From assembly GCF_022844465.1 (NCBI RefSeq), contig NZ_JALHLP010000001.1, positions 1,054,001-1,118,000 on the forward strand: a DNA stretch of 64,000 nt. Direction: 5' to 3'. Below, in pieces: positions 8,833 to 17,610 of the stretch; position 1 is the stretch's first letter, and every line of letters begins with the position of its first letter. The notes below the pieces were generated by a model, which saw only the letters and a program-made list of their open reading frames with translations, did not search any database and was not told the DNA's origin. This DNA is from Bradyrhizobium sp. GTDB taxonomy: Bacteria; Pseudomonadota; Alphaproteobacteria; Rhizobiales; Xanthobacteraceae. The position numbers were made by a program, and so were the translations under genes.

Positions 8833-9812
8833 TGGAAAACCTGCTTGAGGTTCGCGGCCTGAGGACTCACTTCGCGACAGACCGCGGCCTGTTTCGCGCC
8901 GTTGACGGCATCAGCTTCAGCGTGCCGCGCGGCCGCACCGTCGGCCTCGTCGGCGAATCCGGCTGCGGCAAGAGCGTGACGTCGCTGTCGGTGATGGGCC
9001 TGGTGCCGAGCCCGCCGGGCAAGGTCGAGGCCGACGCGGTCATGTTCGAGAACCGCGACGTGCTGACACTGTCGGCCGACGAGAGGCGCAAGCTGCGCGG
9101 CGGCAAGATGTCGATGATCTTCCAGGAGCCGATGACGTCGCTCAATCCGGTTCACACCATCGGCCAGCAGATCATCGAGGCGATACTCGCCCACGCCACG
9201 ATGACGCCGCAGGCCGCCAGGGCGCGCGCGATCGAAATGCTCGAACTGGTGAAAATTCCTTCCGCGGCGCAGCGCATTGACGATTTTCCGCACAGCCTGT
9301 CGGGCGGCATGCGCCAGCGCGTCATGATAGCGATGGCGCTGTCGTGCGAGCCGGCGCTGCTGATTGCCGATGAGCCGACAACCGCGCTCGACGTCACTAT
9401 CCAGGCGCAAATTCTCGATCTTTTGAGTGAGCTGCAGCGCCGGCTCGGCATGGCGATCCTCATCATCACCCACGATCTCGGCGTGATCGCCGAAGTGGCC
9501 GATGAGGTGCTGGTGATGTATGCCGGCCAGATCGTCGAAAGCGCCGAGGTCGCCGATCTGTTCGGCGACCCGCAGCACCCCTACACGATTGGGCTATTGG
9601 GCTCGATCCCGCGCCTCGACGTCGACCGCAAGCGGCTCGCCACGATCGAGGGCACGGTGCCGAGCCCCAACAATCAGCCCAAGGGCTGCCGTTTTGCGCC
9701 GCGCTGCCCGTTCGCCGACCGGCGCTGCCGGCAGGACCCGCCGCCGCTGCGCGAAATCACACCCCGCCATCTGGTCGCATGCTGGAAAGCCCCGGTCGAG
9801 GTAAGTTCATGA
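8832..9812 (+). CDS. Peptide ABC transporter ATP-binding protein (DppD type)
   Basis: A protein of 326 residues with Walker [10 protein letters not shown]-loop ([13 protein letters not shown]), signature LSGGMRQR, Walker [13 protein letters not shown] and switch His (ITHDLG). The C-terminal oligopeptide-transporter extension carries cysteines ([12 protein letters not shown]) as in DppD/OppD. The start codon shares a base with the preceding stop and the stop overlaps the dppF-type start. One of the two nucleotide-binding subunits of the importer. Confidence 0.94.
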   Translation: MENLLEVRGLRTHFATDRGLFRAVDGISFSVPRGRTVGLVGESGCGKSVTSLSVMGLVPSPPGKVEADAVMFENRDVLTLSADERRKLRGGKMSMIFQEPMTSLNPVHTIGQQIIEAILAHATMTPQAARARAIEMLELVKIPSAAQRIDDFPHSLSGGMRQRVMIAMALSCEPALLIADEPTTALDVTIQAQILDLLSELQRRLGMAILIITHDLGVIAEVADEVLVMYAGQIVESAEVADLFGDPQHPYTIGLLGSIPRLDVDRKRLATIEGTVPSPNNQPKGCRFAPRCPFADRRCRQDPPPLREITPRHLVACWKAPVEVSS

Positions 9813-10888
9813 GCGACGTCCCGGTGCTCCAGGTCGACGGCCTGGTCAAGCATTTTCAGCTCAGCCGCGGCATCATCCTGCGCCGGCAGGTCGGCCTTGT
9901 CCGCGCCGTCGAGGATGTGAGCTTCGAGATCGCCCGCGGTGAGACCCTGGCGCTGGTCGGCGAGTCCGGCTGCGGCAAGTCGACGACCGGACGCCTGGTA
10001 TTGCGCCTGATGGACCCGACGGCGGGGTCGGTTCGCTTCAAGGGCGAGGAGATCGCCAACCTCGGTAAGGATGCGCTGCGCCGGTTGCGCCGACACATGC
10101 AGATCATCTTTCAGGACCCCTACGCTTCGCTCAATCCACGCATGACCGTCGGCGAGATCCTGGCCGAGCCGCTGCGCGTGCACGACATCGGCGACCCCGC
10201 CTCGCGCGAGGCGCGCGTACGCGAGCTTCTGGAGATTGTCGGCCTGTCGCCCGAACATGCCCGCCGCTATCCCCACCAGTTCTCCGGCGGGCAGCGCCAG
10301 CGCATCGGCATCGCCCGTGCATTGGCGGTCAATCCCGACCTGATCATCTGCGACGAGCCGGTGTCGGCGCTCGACGTCTCGATCCAGGCGCAGGTCGTCA
10401 ACCTGCTGCAGAACCTGCAGCAGCGCTTCGGTCTCTCCTATCTGTTCATTGCCCACGACCTTGCCGTGGTGAAGCACATCAGTGACCGCGTCGCGGTCAT
10501 GTACCTCGGCAAGCTGGTCGAGATCGCCGACAAGAAGACGATCTACGCCAAACCGCTGCACCCCTATACCCAGGCGCTGCTGGCGGCGATCCCCAAGCCG
10601 GACCCCAGCCTGCGCACCAAACGCGTCATGCTGCAGGGCGACGTGCCGAGCCCGTTCAACCCGCCGACCGGCTGTCGTTTTCACACCCGCTGCCTGCACC
10701 CGCAGCCACGCTGCTCGGCCGAAGAGCCGAAGCTCCGCGAAGCCGCCCCCGGCCATCGCGTGGCCTGTCATTTCTTTGAAACCTTGCCGGTCCCGGTCAT
10801 CATCGCACGGGCCGGCATGGCGAACGGAAAGTTCGCCGAACGGCTGGCGGCCTTCGAGGCCGCCAAGCAGGCGCAGACACCGGCCTGA
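9809..10888 (+). CDS. Peptide ABC transporter ATP-binding protein (DppF type)
   Basis: A protein of 359 residues with Walker [11 protein letters not shown]-loop ([11 protein letters not shown]), signature FSGGQRQR, Walker [13 protein letters not shown] and His-switch AHDLA. The C-terminal OppF extension has [14 protein letters not shown]. An in-frame ATG at 9779 exists, but 9809 gives the usual four-base overlap with the upstream gene and is preferred. About 40 residues at the C-terminus run past the usual end. Last gene of the importer operon; it meets the next gene tail to tail. Confidence 0.93.
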   Translation: MSDVPVLQVDGLVKHFQLSRGIILRRQVGLVRAVEDVSFEIARGETLALVGESGCGKSTTGRLVLRLMDPTAGSVRFKGEEIANLGKDALRRLRRHMQIIFQDPYASLNPRMTVGEILAEPLRVHDIGDPASREARVRELLEIVGLSPEHARRYPHQFSGGQRQRIGIARALAVNPDLIICDEPVSALDVSIQAQVVNLLQNLQQRFGLSYLFIAHDLAVVKHISDRVAVMYLGKLVEIADKKTIYAKPLHPYTQALLAAIPKPDPSLRTKRVMLQGDVPSPFNPPTGCRFHTRCLHPQPRCSAEEPKLREAAPGHRVACHFFETLPVPVIIARAGMANGKFAERLAAFEAAKQAQTPA

Positions 10889-10908
10889 GCGCCAGCGTCG
10901 CAGGCGCT
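10888..10908. terminator. Short shared hairpin between convergent genes
   Basis: AGCGCC and GGCGCT form a 6-bp stem with a 9-base loop that overlaps both convergent stop codons. There is no T-tract on either strand, so terminator activity is only a possibility. Confidence 0.25.
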
Positions 10909-12094
10909 ACACGATCCCGTTCTTCCGCAGCGCCGCGATGGCGGCGGCGTCATAGCCGATGCTGGCCAGAACGAGGTCGGTGTGCTCGCCCAGCGCCGGC
11001 GGCCGCGTCGCGATCTCGCCCGGCGTCCGTGACAGCCGCACCGCGGCGCGGGCCACCGGCGCCGGTTTCGGCAGGCCGGGATAATCAACGTCCTGCAGGA
11101 AGCCGGCGGCGCGAATATGCGGATGCTCGAGCGCCTGCTGCGGGCTCAGAACCGGGCCTGCCGGAATCATCGCCTGTCCCAGCGTATCGACCGCCTCCTG
11201 GGTCGTCCGCCCGGCGCACCAGCGCGCCATGCGTTCGCTGATAATAGCGCCGTTGTCGCCGCGCTTGAGATCGTCGGCAAAGCGCGGATCCTTCAGCCAG
11301 TAGTCCTCCTCACCCATCAGCCTGGCCCAGCGGATGAAGAGCGGGTGGCCGGTGACCTGGCACAGCACCCAGCCGTCTTTGGTCCGGTAGATGTCGGCGG
11401 GCGCTGCGGTCTGCCCGAGATTGCCGGTCGGGACGCGGTTGGCGGCGATCACGGCCTGTTCGATCAGCGTCGCGTTGGTGAAGGAAAGCGCGGTCGCCAG
11501 CAGGGCGCCCTCGACGATCTGCCCGCGCCCGGACTTGCCGCGTTCGATCAGCGCGGCGAGCGTTCCGAACGCGCAGTGCAGCGCCGTTCCGAAATCGACC
11601 CAGTTGACGGCGGCCCGGTAAGGCGGCTCGCCGGCGCCGGTCATGTACACCGCGCCCGACATCACCTGCCCGACGCCGTCGAAGCCGACGCGGTCAGACC
11701 AGGGGCCCGGCCCGCCGAAGGCGGTCGCGGTCGTCAGAATGATATCAGGCTTGACCGCCTTGAGCGATTCATAGTCGAGCTTCATCGCGCGCAGCGTCTG
11801 CGGCGGCAGATTGGCGACGACCACGTCCGCCGTGGCGACCAGCCGGCGCATGACCTCCTGCCCCTCGGGCTTCATCGGATCGAGGGTGATGCACTTCTTG
11901 TTGCGGTTGATCTGCAGGAAAAGAGCGCCCTCGCCGCCCGCCCCGACCGGCGCCACGAAACGATCCTCGCTGCCGTCGCGCTTTTCGACGCGGATCACCT
12001 CGGCACCGAATTCCGCCAGCAGGGTCGCGCAATAGGGTCCTGCGATATAGCGGCCAAAATCGAGGACGCGCACGCCCTCCAGAACTCCCCCCAT
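10907..12094 (-). CDS. CaiB/BaiF-type class III CoA-transferase
   Basis: A protein of 395 residues opening MGGVLEGVRVLDFGRYIAGP, the class III CoA-transferase N-terminus, with the RNKK motif (QINRNKKCITLD). The predicted catalytic aspartate is Asp167 in NWVDFGTALH, equivalent to Asp169 of formyl-CoA transferase. It moves CoA between carboxylic acids; the substrate cannot be deduced. The ATG at 12094 has a good ribosome site (GGGGAA); a GTG at 12127 would add 11 residues but lacks one. It is a single gene convergent with the peptide importer. Confidence 0.9.
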   Translation of the reverse strand: MGGVLEGVRVLDFGRYIAGPYCATLLAEFGAEVIRVEKRDGSEDRFVAPVGAGGEGALFLQINRNKKCITLDPMKPEGQEVMRRLVATADVVVANLPPQTLRAMKLDYESLKAVKPDIILTTATAFGGPGPWSDRVGFDGVGQVMSGAVYMTGAGEPPYRAAVNWVDFGTALHCAFGTLAALIERGKSGRGQIVEGALLATALSFTNATLIEQAVIAANRVPTGNLGQTAAPADIYRTKDGWVLCQVTGHPLFIRWARLMGEEDYWLKDPRFADDLKRGDNGAIISERMARWCAGRTTQEAVDTLGQAMIPAGPVLSPQQALEHPHIRAAGFLQDVDYPGLPKPAPVARAAVRLSRTPGEIATRPPALGEHTDLVLASIGYDAAAIAALRKNGIV

Positions 12095-12181
12095 CGACGG
12101 TTTCCCCGCTGCCGAAATTTCCGCCACGTTACAGGGAACGGCCGACAGCGCAAGACGGCGGTGCGGGGGTCGGGTTTCGCT

Positions 12182-12865
12182 CTATTCGGCGAAGGCCACA
12201 TCCGCGATGACTGGAAGATGATCCGAATACGCGCCAGCCTTGCGATCAGTCCAGGCCGAGCGAATCGACATATCCCGCGAGGCATAGATTCTATCCAGCC
12301 GCAGCATGGGCATCCGGGCGGGAAACGTTCGCAGCCGCGTTCGAACCGGACAGGCTCGCGCGAGCACCCGTCGCACCGACATCACAAAGAGCCAGTCGTT
12401 GAAATCACCGACCACCAGCGTTCGCCTCTGCCGCGCCAGGTCAGCCAGAGCCCGTGCCTGGGTGTTTCGCTCTCGCATGCTCAAACCAAGGTGGGTCGCA
12501 ACGACCCGCACCTCTCCGATGCCCGCGTTTATGCGCGCCGAGATCGCCCTGCGCGGCTCGCGTTCCTGATATGATACGTCGATGATGGTCGGGGCCTCGA
12601 CGAACGGCCAGCGGCTCAGCAGCGCCTGGCCGTAATCGCCATCCTCGGTGACGATCGACCTGGCGTCTATCCGATGGTCGCCGACCGCCCTCGCCAGCCG
12701 GCCAAACGGATCATCGGTTCGTCCGCGAGAGTCAATCTCCTGCAGCGCCACCACATCGGGCGACCAATAGCTGATAATGGAACACACGCCATCCAGATCG
12801 AATGCCGGATTGAGGTTGAAGGTGCCGTGAACGTTCCAGGTCATGATGCGGATGGTATCGGTCAC
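12182..12865 (-). CDS. Endonuclease/exonuclease/phosphatase family protein
   Basis: A protein of 227 residues with the full metal-dependent phosphodiesterase motif series: TWNVHG near residue 10, VALQEID, the His of THLGLS, VVGDFNDW and SDHLPV near the C-terminus. The family includes DNases, inositol phosphatases and sphingomyelinases. The short length and lack of a signal peptide suggest a cytoplasmic or membrane-associated phosphodiesterase. The GTG start overlaps the stop of the upstream phospholipase D gene (GTGA), so the two are translationally coupled and probably act on the same lipid or headgroup pathway. Confidence 0.88.
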   Translation of the reverse strand: MTDTIRIMTWNVHGTFNLNPAFDLDGVCSIISYWSPDVVALQEIDSRGRTDDPFGRLARAVGDHRIDARSIVTEDGDYGQALLSRWPFVEAPTIIDVSYQEREPRRAISARINAGIGEVRVVATHLGLSMRERNTQARALADLARQRRTLVVGDFNDWLFVMSVRRVLARACPVRTRLRTFPARMPMLRLDRIYASRDMSIRSAWTDRKAGAYSDHLPVIADVAFAE

Positions 12866-15036
12866 GTCTTTCGTCCCGCGAGCCAGGTCACCAGGAACTG
12901 TGCAACGAGGCAAACCGCAATCCAGGCAACGATCGCAACAGCAAGCAGCAATACATTGGTCCAGGAAGCATTTGCCGCCAGATCCGCGATCTGCGCGCCC
13001 AGCGCGGCCATCACGGTAATTCCCGGCATCATGCCGAGCGCGGTTCCAAGCATGAAGTCCCGCAAACCCAGTTTGCTGGCGCCGGCCACCATATTGACGA
13101 CCGAAAACGGGGCAAGCGGCACCATGCGGATCAGAGCAACCGCCAAGACCCCCTTGCCGATAATGCGGCTCTGGACCCGCGAAGAACGGCGCCCGAGAAG
13201 CCGCTGCATCCGGGCCTGGCCCAGCACCCGACCAATTCCAAACAGCAGAAGTGCACTGAGAAGCACGCCGGCTGCAGCACTGATGAAACCCATCCACGGG
13301 CCCAGCGCTGCGGCGGTCGCCGCAATCAGAATCACGACCGGAAACATCATGAAGCCCCCGATGACGAAGGCGGCAATCGCAAGCAGTGGCGCGAATTCAG
13401 AGCGCGCGGTTTGCGCGATGAAGGCGGACACGAAACCTACATCGGAAAAATCCATTAGCGGAGTGTACTGCCAGACCAGCGCGAGGCCGGCGAGGGCCAC
13501 CGCCAGGCCGCCTGCAGCCAATACAGTGTTCAGTGTCCACATGCGACTGGCAGCACGGTCGAGATGGAGGGGCTGTCTGGGGTCTGCGACCGGTTGCACG
13601 ATCGACGCGACCCCGGCTAGTTTCTCGGTCGCATCGATCGGCCCCAGCGACTTCTCTCGCTCGCCCGTGGATAGCTGGTCGAGCAGTCCAAAAAGCTCGG
13701 CGTCGTGGCGTCCGACTTCCAGAGCATCCAAGCCGCAGAAATGTCCGATGAACCCGTGACGGATGTGATCGATGAATTTCCGATGCTGTTCGGAGTTCGC
13801 CTCGAAGAGGAGGTCGCATTCGGTATCCGCCCCCATCGATCTGTTGTTCAAGTTGGCCGACCCCACGCGCAGGACGCGATCATCGACGATCATCACCTTG
13901 CTGTGTACCATGACAGGGGTGGATGAATTCACGCCCCGCGCCAGCGGGTAGAGAATGCGAACCCGATCGGTGACGCCCGCCGAGACGAACGCCTCGATGA
14001 AGCCGCCGCGACCGCCCTGCATGGCCTGCGATTCAAACCAGGACGAATGCGTCTTCGGCGTAACGATCAGGACACGAAGCGAGGGTACGTCAAGCATTCG
14101 CTGCGCCAGCATGCCCGCGATATCGGTCGCGCTGATAAACTGGTTTTCTATGTAGATGAAACGGTTGGCGACGTTGATGGAAGCCTCGAACAGTCGCGCG
14201 ACCTCGTTTGCGCCGGTAGCGCTGCCGGTCCTTAGCTCGGTCCGGGCGATGCCCGTCGCCATCTCCAGCGAATCGGCAGGCACCGAAGCCGGCCAACGAT
14301 CGCCGTCGGTCGCCACCGCGCGTTCGACCGTGCAGCCGGCAGCCTGCCACCGGCGCTCGGCCAGTTCCCAAAGCGCGCCGGCGGCCTCGCCATCTACAAG
14401 GCACTGGACGTCGTGAAACGGCGGGTACGGCTTGCCGTCGGGATCGATGCGGAGCGGATCATCAGCTGCGTGGTTGCTGGTGTCCCAGCGGCGGATCGTG
14501 AGGTCGAGGCCGCCGGAGAACGCGACCGCACCGTCAATGGCCACGATCTTCTGGTGTTGCGCGGAGCCCAGGGGAAGGCTGGAGTCGAAACAGAAACGCA
14601 GCCTATCCGGCGCTTTGGATGAAAACTTGCTGGGCGAATTCCATTCGCGCTCGGCGGCATACAGGGCGGGAAAATTCCAGATGAGAATGTTGATCCGCAG
14701 GTCTTGCTTTGCCTCCAGAAGAGCCTTCAGAAACGGCCCCAGTTCCTCAGGAAACCCGTCGTCGGCACGTCCGGAAGGTCCGACAAAACGGGTCAGGCTG
14801 TGGATGTCCCACCCGATGATATAGACCTGCTGCGTGGCGAGCAGCAAAGCTTCCCGAAGGGCCGCGAAATAGGCCGCAGCATCGTTGAGGATTGTCAGCC
14901 GCCCGGCCTTGCATCTTTTCCAGACGGTTTCGCCGGGGATCAGAATGGATGAGCTCTTAAGCAGTCGACACCTCGGCGGGGGCCCAAAAAACGGTCGGGT
15001 AACTTGCAGCCTACGCTTGGCTCGCAGCGAACCCAA
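12862..15036 (-). CDS. Phospholipase D-like protein fused to VTT/DedA (TVP38) membrane domain
   Basis: A protein of 724 residues. The N-terminal two-thirds carry both HKD motifs: His161 (HQKIVAIDGAVAFSGG) and His378 (HSKVMIVDDRVLRVGS..NNRS). The C-terminal ~220 residues are a multi-pass SNARE-associated/VTT domain with its signature region RMVPLAPFSVVNMVAG followed by GLRDFMLGTALGMMPG. This pairs a phosphatidyl-transfer or hydrolysis site with a membrane domain of the lipid-scramblase-like DedA family. The only supported start is a TTG at 15036, and conserved sequence begins near residue 32, so the exact start is uncertain. It overlaps the EEP-family gene by four bases. Confidence 0.9.
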   Translation of the reverse strand: MGSLRAKRRLQVTRPFFGPPPRCRLLKSSSILIPGETVWKRCKAGRLTILNDAAAYFAALREALLLATQQVYIIGWDIHSLTRFVGPSGRADDGFPEELGPFLKALLEAKQDLRINILIWNFPALYAAEREWNSPSKFSSKAPDRLRFCFDSSLPLGSAQHQKIVAIDGAVAFSGGLDLTIRRWDTSNHAADDPLRIDPDGKPYPPFHDVQCLVDGEAAGALWELAERRWQAAGCTVERAVATDGDRWPASVPADSLEMATGIARTELRTGSATGANEVARLFEASINVANRFIYIENQFISATDIAGMLAQRMLDVPSLRVLIVTPKTHSSWFESQAMQGGRGGFIEAFVSAGVTDRVRILYPLARGVNSSTPVMVHSKVMIVDDRVLRVGSANLNNRSMGADTECDLLFEANSEQHRKFIDHIRHGFIGHFCGLDALEVGRHDAELFGLLDQLSTGEREKSLGPIDATEKLAGVASIVQPVADPRQPLHLDRAASRMWTLNTVLAAGGLAVALAGLALVWQYTPLMDFSDVGFVSAFIAQTARSEFAPLLAIAAFVIGGFMMFPVVILIAATAAALGPWMGFISAAAGVLLSALLLFGIGRVLGQARMQRLLGRRSSRVQSRIIGKGVLAVALIRMVPLAPFSVVNMVAGASKLGLRDFMLGTALGMMPGITVMAALGAQIADLAANASWTNVLLLAVAIVAWIAVCLVAQFLVTWLAGRKT

Positions 15037-15210
15037 CGATTATTCTGTGGAACAGTTCCTCCCGCCGGCCTCCCTCAACCGATCGGAACGACCCAGGCCC
15101 CGTCTGGAAGGCCGCTGGCGAAGACCGGGAATACATCGGAGCCGACTGGAAAACTCGGTGTCGAGGGTTAGATAGACTCGATCGCAGAAGGCGCGCCAGT
15201 TGACCCCATC

Positions 15211-15948
15211 GTGAAGAGATACTTCGTCATTTTTCTCCTGCTCATGCTGGTTCCGGTGGCCGTCTCCGCAGTGAATTACCTGCTGGGCGACCGGCGGGGA
15301 AACTGGCAAACCGCAGATCGCTCCAGTGCGGGGCTGCTTCCCGCTGCCTCGGAGCGCCAGGGGGCCCTGATCAGGGTGTTTGCTGCGCGCACCGTGCGCT
15401 GGCGCGGAATATTCGCGGTGCATACCTGGATTGTCGTCAAGGAGCGTGGGGCCGACCGCTATACCCGCTACGACTATACCGCATGGGGGGAGCCGATCCG
15501 GATCGATGGCTTTCTCGCCGACGCGCGATGGTTCGGCGCTGTTCCGGATACGGTCGTGCGCGTTGATGGCCGAGACGCTGAGCTTCTCATTCCCAAAATC
15601 CGATCGGTCGTCGAGAGCTACCGGTTCCGGGCCTATGGCGACTACAGCCCCTGGCCAGGTCCGAATTCCAATACCTTCATCCAGGCCATTCTGGACGCCG
15701 TTCCGGAATTAAACGCGGTCCTGCCGCCAACCGCCATCGGCAAGGACTACCCCTACCATGGCGAATGGTTCGGCCTCACGCCGTCCCGCACCGGCGTGTT
15801 TGCCAATCTCGGCGGCTATCTCGGGCTCACGGTCGGATGGATCGAGGGGATCGAATTCAACCTCTTTGGTGGCGTACTCGGATTGGACATCCGCCGGCCT
15901 GCGTTGAAGCTGCCCGCCGTCGGCCGGATCGGACTGCCATTGTCGTAA
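15211..15948 (+). CDS. DUF3750 family protein
   Basis: A protein of 245 residues with an N-terminal signal/anchor helix (FVIFLLLMLVPVAVSAVNYLL) and a periplasmic body. The segment AVHTWIVVKE..A.RYTRYDY..WG and the later YRFRAYGDYSPWPGPNSNTFIQAI are what I recognise as DUF3750. The conserved His/Trp and Asn/Ser positions look catalytic, but the family has no established function. It is divergent from the phospholipase D gene with about 175 bases between them. Confidence 0.75.
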   Translation: MKRYFVIFLLLMLVPVAVSAVNYLLGDRRGNWQTADRSSAGLLPAASERQGALIRVFAARTVRWRGIFAVHTWIVVKERGADRYTRYDYTAWGEPIRIDGFLADARWFGAVPDTVVRVDGRDAELLIPKIRSVVESYRFRAYGDYSPWPGPNSNTFIQAILDAVPELNAVLPPTAIGKDYPYHGEWFGLTPSRTGVFANLGGYLGLTVGWIEGIEFNLFGGVLGLDIRRPALKLPAVGRIGLPLS

Positions 15949-15979
15949 AGCGTCATCGCTTTCAACCGCGGCAAGGTCC

Positions 15980-16261
15980 TTACAACAGAGCCGCATGCAC
16001 CCGGCCAGTCCGCTGGTCGGGTCCGCCCCGCCCATTGGCCCGACCCACGACAGATGGTCCGCTCGTCGGCTCGATCGCAGCCTGCAGCGCCGCGTTGATT
16101 TCCTTCATCCGGCCGAGCTTGACCAGGCATCTGGCGACTGCGACGTACCCTCCGGCCAAACCGGGCTGCAGCGGCATGAACTCGAGATGCTGGTGCAACG
16201 CTTCCTCATGCTGACCCAGCCCTTCGCAGGCCTGGCCAAGACGTTGCCACGCCTTGGGCGG
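15980..16261 (-). pseudogene. Remnant of a TPR-repeat protein
   Basis: In one minus-strand frame the sequence reads AWQRLGQACEGLGQHEEAL, then LQPGLAGGYVAVARCLVKLG and MKEINAALQAAIE. This is the helix-pair spacing of tetratricopeptide repeats, here about two repeats. The frame is closed upstream by a TGA near 16280 and there is no credible start codon. It therefore looks like the 3' fragment of a larger TPR gene. Confidence 0.4.
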
Positions 16262-16462
16262 CGTCGGGACGAACCACCATCAGGGTGCAGAACACCCGCC
16301 CGCCCTCGATCCGCAGGTTTCCACGGTTTCGACGACATCTCGTCGTAGTTCGGCCTTCTTGGCATCCCGACCTGATGAGAGTAAGATTGCCCCCACAATT
16401 AGGATACTGTGTGATTTATTTCATAGCGACCGCGATCATTTCGAAAGGATGCTGCTGATTGC

Positions 16463-16494
16463 GGTGCAAAATTCGATCGCAGTGCAAGAATTTT
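16463..16494. promoter_or_regulatory. Direct repeat upstream of the LuxR-type regulator
   Basis: GCGGTGCAAAATT and GCAGTGCAAGAATT are near-identical direct repeats whose shared GTGCAA cores start 18 bases apart, and they end about 14 bases before the ATG at 16508. Placement suits an operator for autoregulation, but no binding protein is known. Confidence 0.25.
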
Positions 16495-16507
16495 CAAGGG
16501 GCGCGTA

Positions 16508-17389
16508 ATGTTGGTCCCATCCCGGAAAATGGTTTACATTGTTGACGCGCTGGCTTTTCGACGGGCTCGCGTCGAAAGCTTCCTGGGTGCGTGGGCCAGG
16601 AACGAGAATGTCGAGTTGCTGTCGCTTGATCCCGACGAAGCACATTCCAGACTCGTCGAACGCGCCCAATGCGACATGCTCGTCTACTGTGTTGGCGCCC
16701 CCCAGGCGCACGATCTCTTCACCGAAATCCGATTGTTGAATATTCTTCGCCGGGAGGCGACGCTGGCAATCGTCTCCGACGACGAGAATCCAGCCACCAT
16801 CGTCGCCGCGATCCGTTCCGGGGCCAAGGGCTACTTCAGCAATTCGATGTCACCGGATCTGGCATTGCAGGCCCTTTCATTCGTCCTGCATGGCGGCACT
16901 TATTTTCCACCCGCCGTCATCATGGCCGGTCACGGGAACGGCGACGCGCAGTCAGTTGAATGCCGGCAGAACGACTTTCTCCAACTGCACGTTCCTCCGG
17001 ATCTGGACCAGCAACATCAGGCGCCTCCCCTCGGACCCGGCGATGGCCTCTACGGTCAGCAGGGATTCCTGCTCGAAGAAAAATCAACGGGCGTCCGGCG
17101 CGGCAACGGTTCTGGCGGCGCTCGACAAGCACCGGAATTCACCGAGCGCCAGCATGCCGTTCTCGCGTGCTTGTGTCAGGGCGATCCCAACAAGGTGATC
17201 GGTCGCAAGCTCGGAATGACCGAAATGACCGTGAAGGTTCATGTCCGCGAAATTATGCGCAAGCTGGGCGTATCCAACCGCACGCAAGTCGCCATCGCCG
17301 CCGGCCGCAGCGGATTTGCCGCCGACCCTTTGGTTGAAACGTATCCCCTGAATTTGGCTGCAACGATCAAATCTTCCGTATCTCACTAG
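16508..17389 (+). CDS. LuxR/NarL-type regulator with degenerate receiver
   Basis: A protein of 293 residues. The first ~125 fold like a NarL-type receiver (VYIVDALAFRRARVESFL...IRSGAKGYFSNSMSPDLALQAL), but the phosphorylation pocket is not conserved: the acidic pair is reduced to one Asp and the acceptor segment reads DMLVYCVGAP. A Gln/Gly-rich linker of about 80 residues precedes a canonical LuxR HTH (about 210-270, RQHAVLACLCQGDPNKVIGRKLGMTEMTVKVH). Ribosome site AAGGGG. It probably works without phosphorylation. It stands at the left edge of the polysaccharide locus and may regulate it (inference). Confidence 0.85.
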   Translation: MLVPSRKMVYIVDALAFRRARVESFLGAWARNENVELLSLDPDEAHSRLVERAQCDMLVYCVGAPQAHDLFTEIRLLNILRREATLAIVSDDENPATIVAAIRSGAKGYFSNSMSPDLALQALSFVLHGGTYFPPAVIMAGHGNGDAQSVECRQNDFLQLHVPPDLDQQHQAPPLGPGDGLYGQQGFLLEEKSTGVRRGNGSGGARQAPEFTERQHAVLACLCQGDPNKVIGRKLGMTEMTVKVHVREIMRKLGVSNRTQVAIAAGRSGFAADPLVETYPLNLAATIKSSVSH

Positions 17390-17610
17390 CGGAACACTTT
17401 TGGTGCTATCGTTGGTGTTAATGCTTGCGATACGTCCAGCCAGGTTCCAGTTCCGAAGCGTTGGCCTCCACAGCAACAGTGACGTCTCCAATGATGAGTG
17501 CGGAACCGAAAGCGGGGTTTCATACCAGACCTGCCAGCATGCCTGGCTTCCCCCATATCAGGCTCGATGCTCCAGCTCATCGACGCCTGTTTCTGCCGAC
17601 CTATCCGTGA

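Larger units (their letters stand above)
15949..16507. other. Intergenic region with TPR-like remnant and regulator promoter
   Basis: 560 bases with no intact gene. The left half holds a decayed TPR-like coding stretch on the minus strand (listed separately). The right 110 bases become AT-rich and carry a direct repeat just before the LuxR-type gene, most likely its promoter/operator. Confidence 0.5.
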
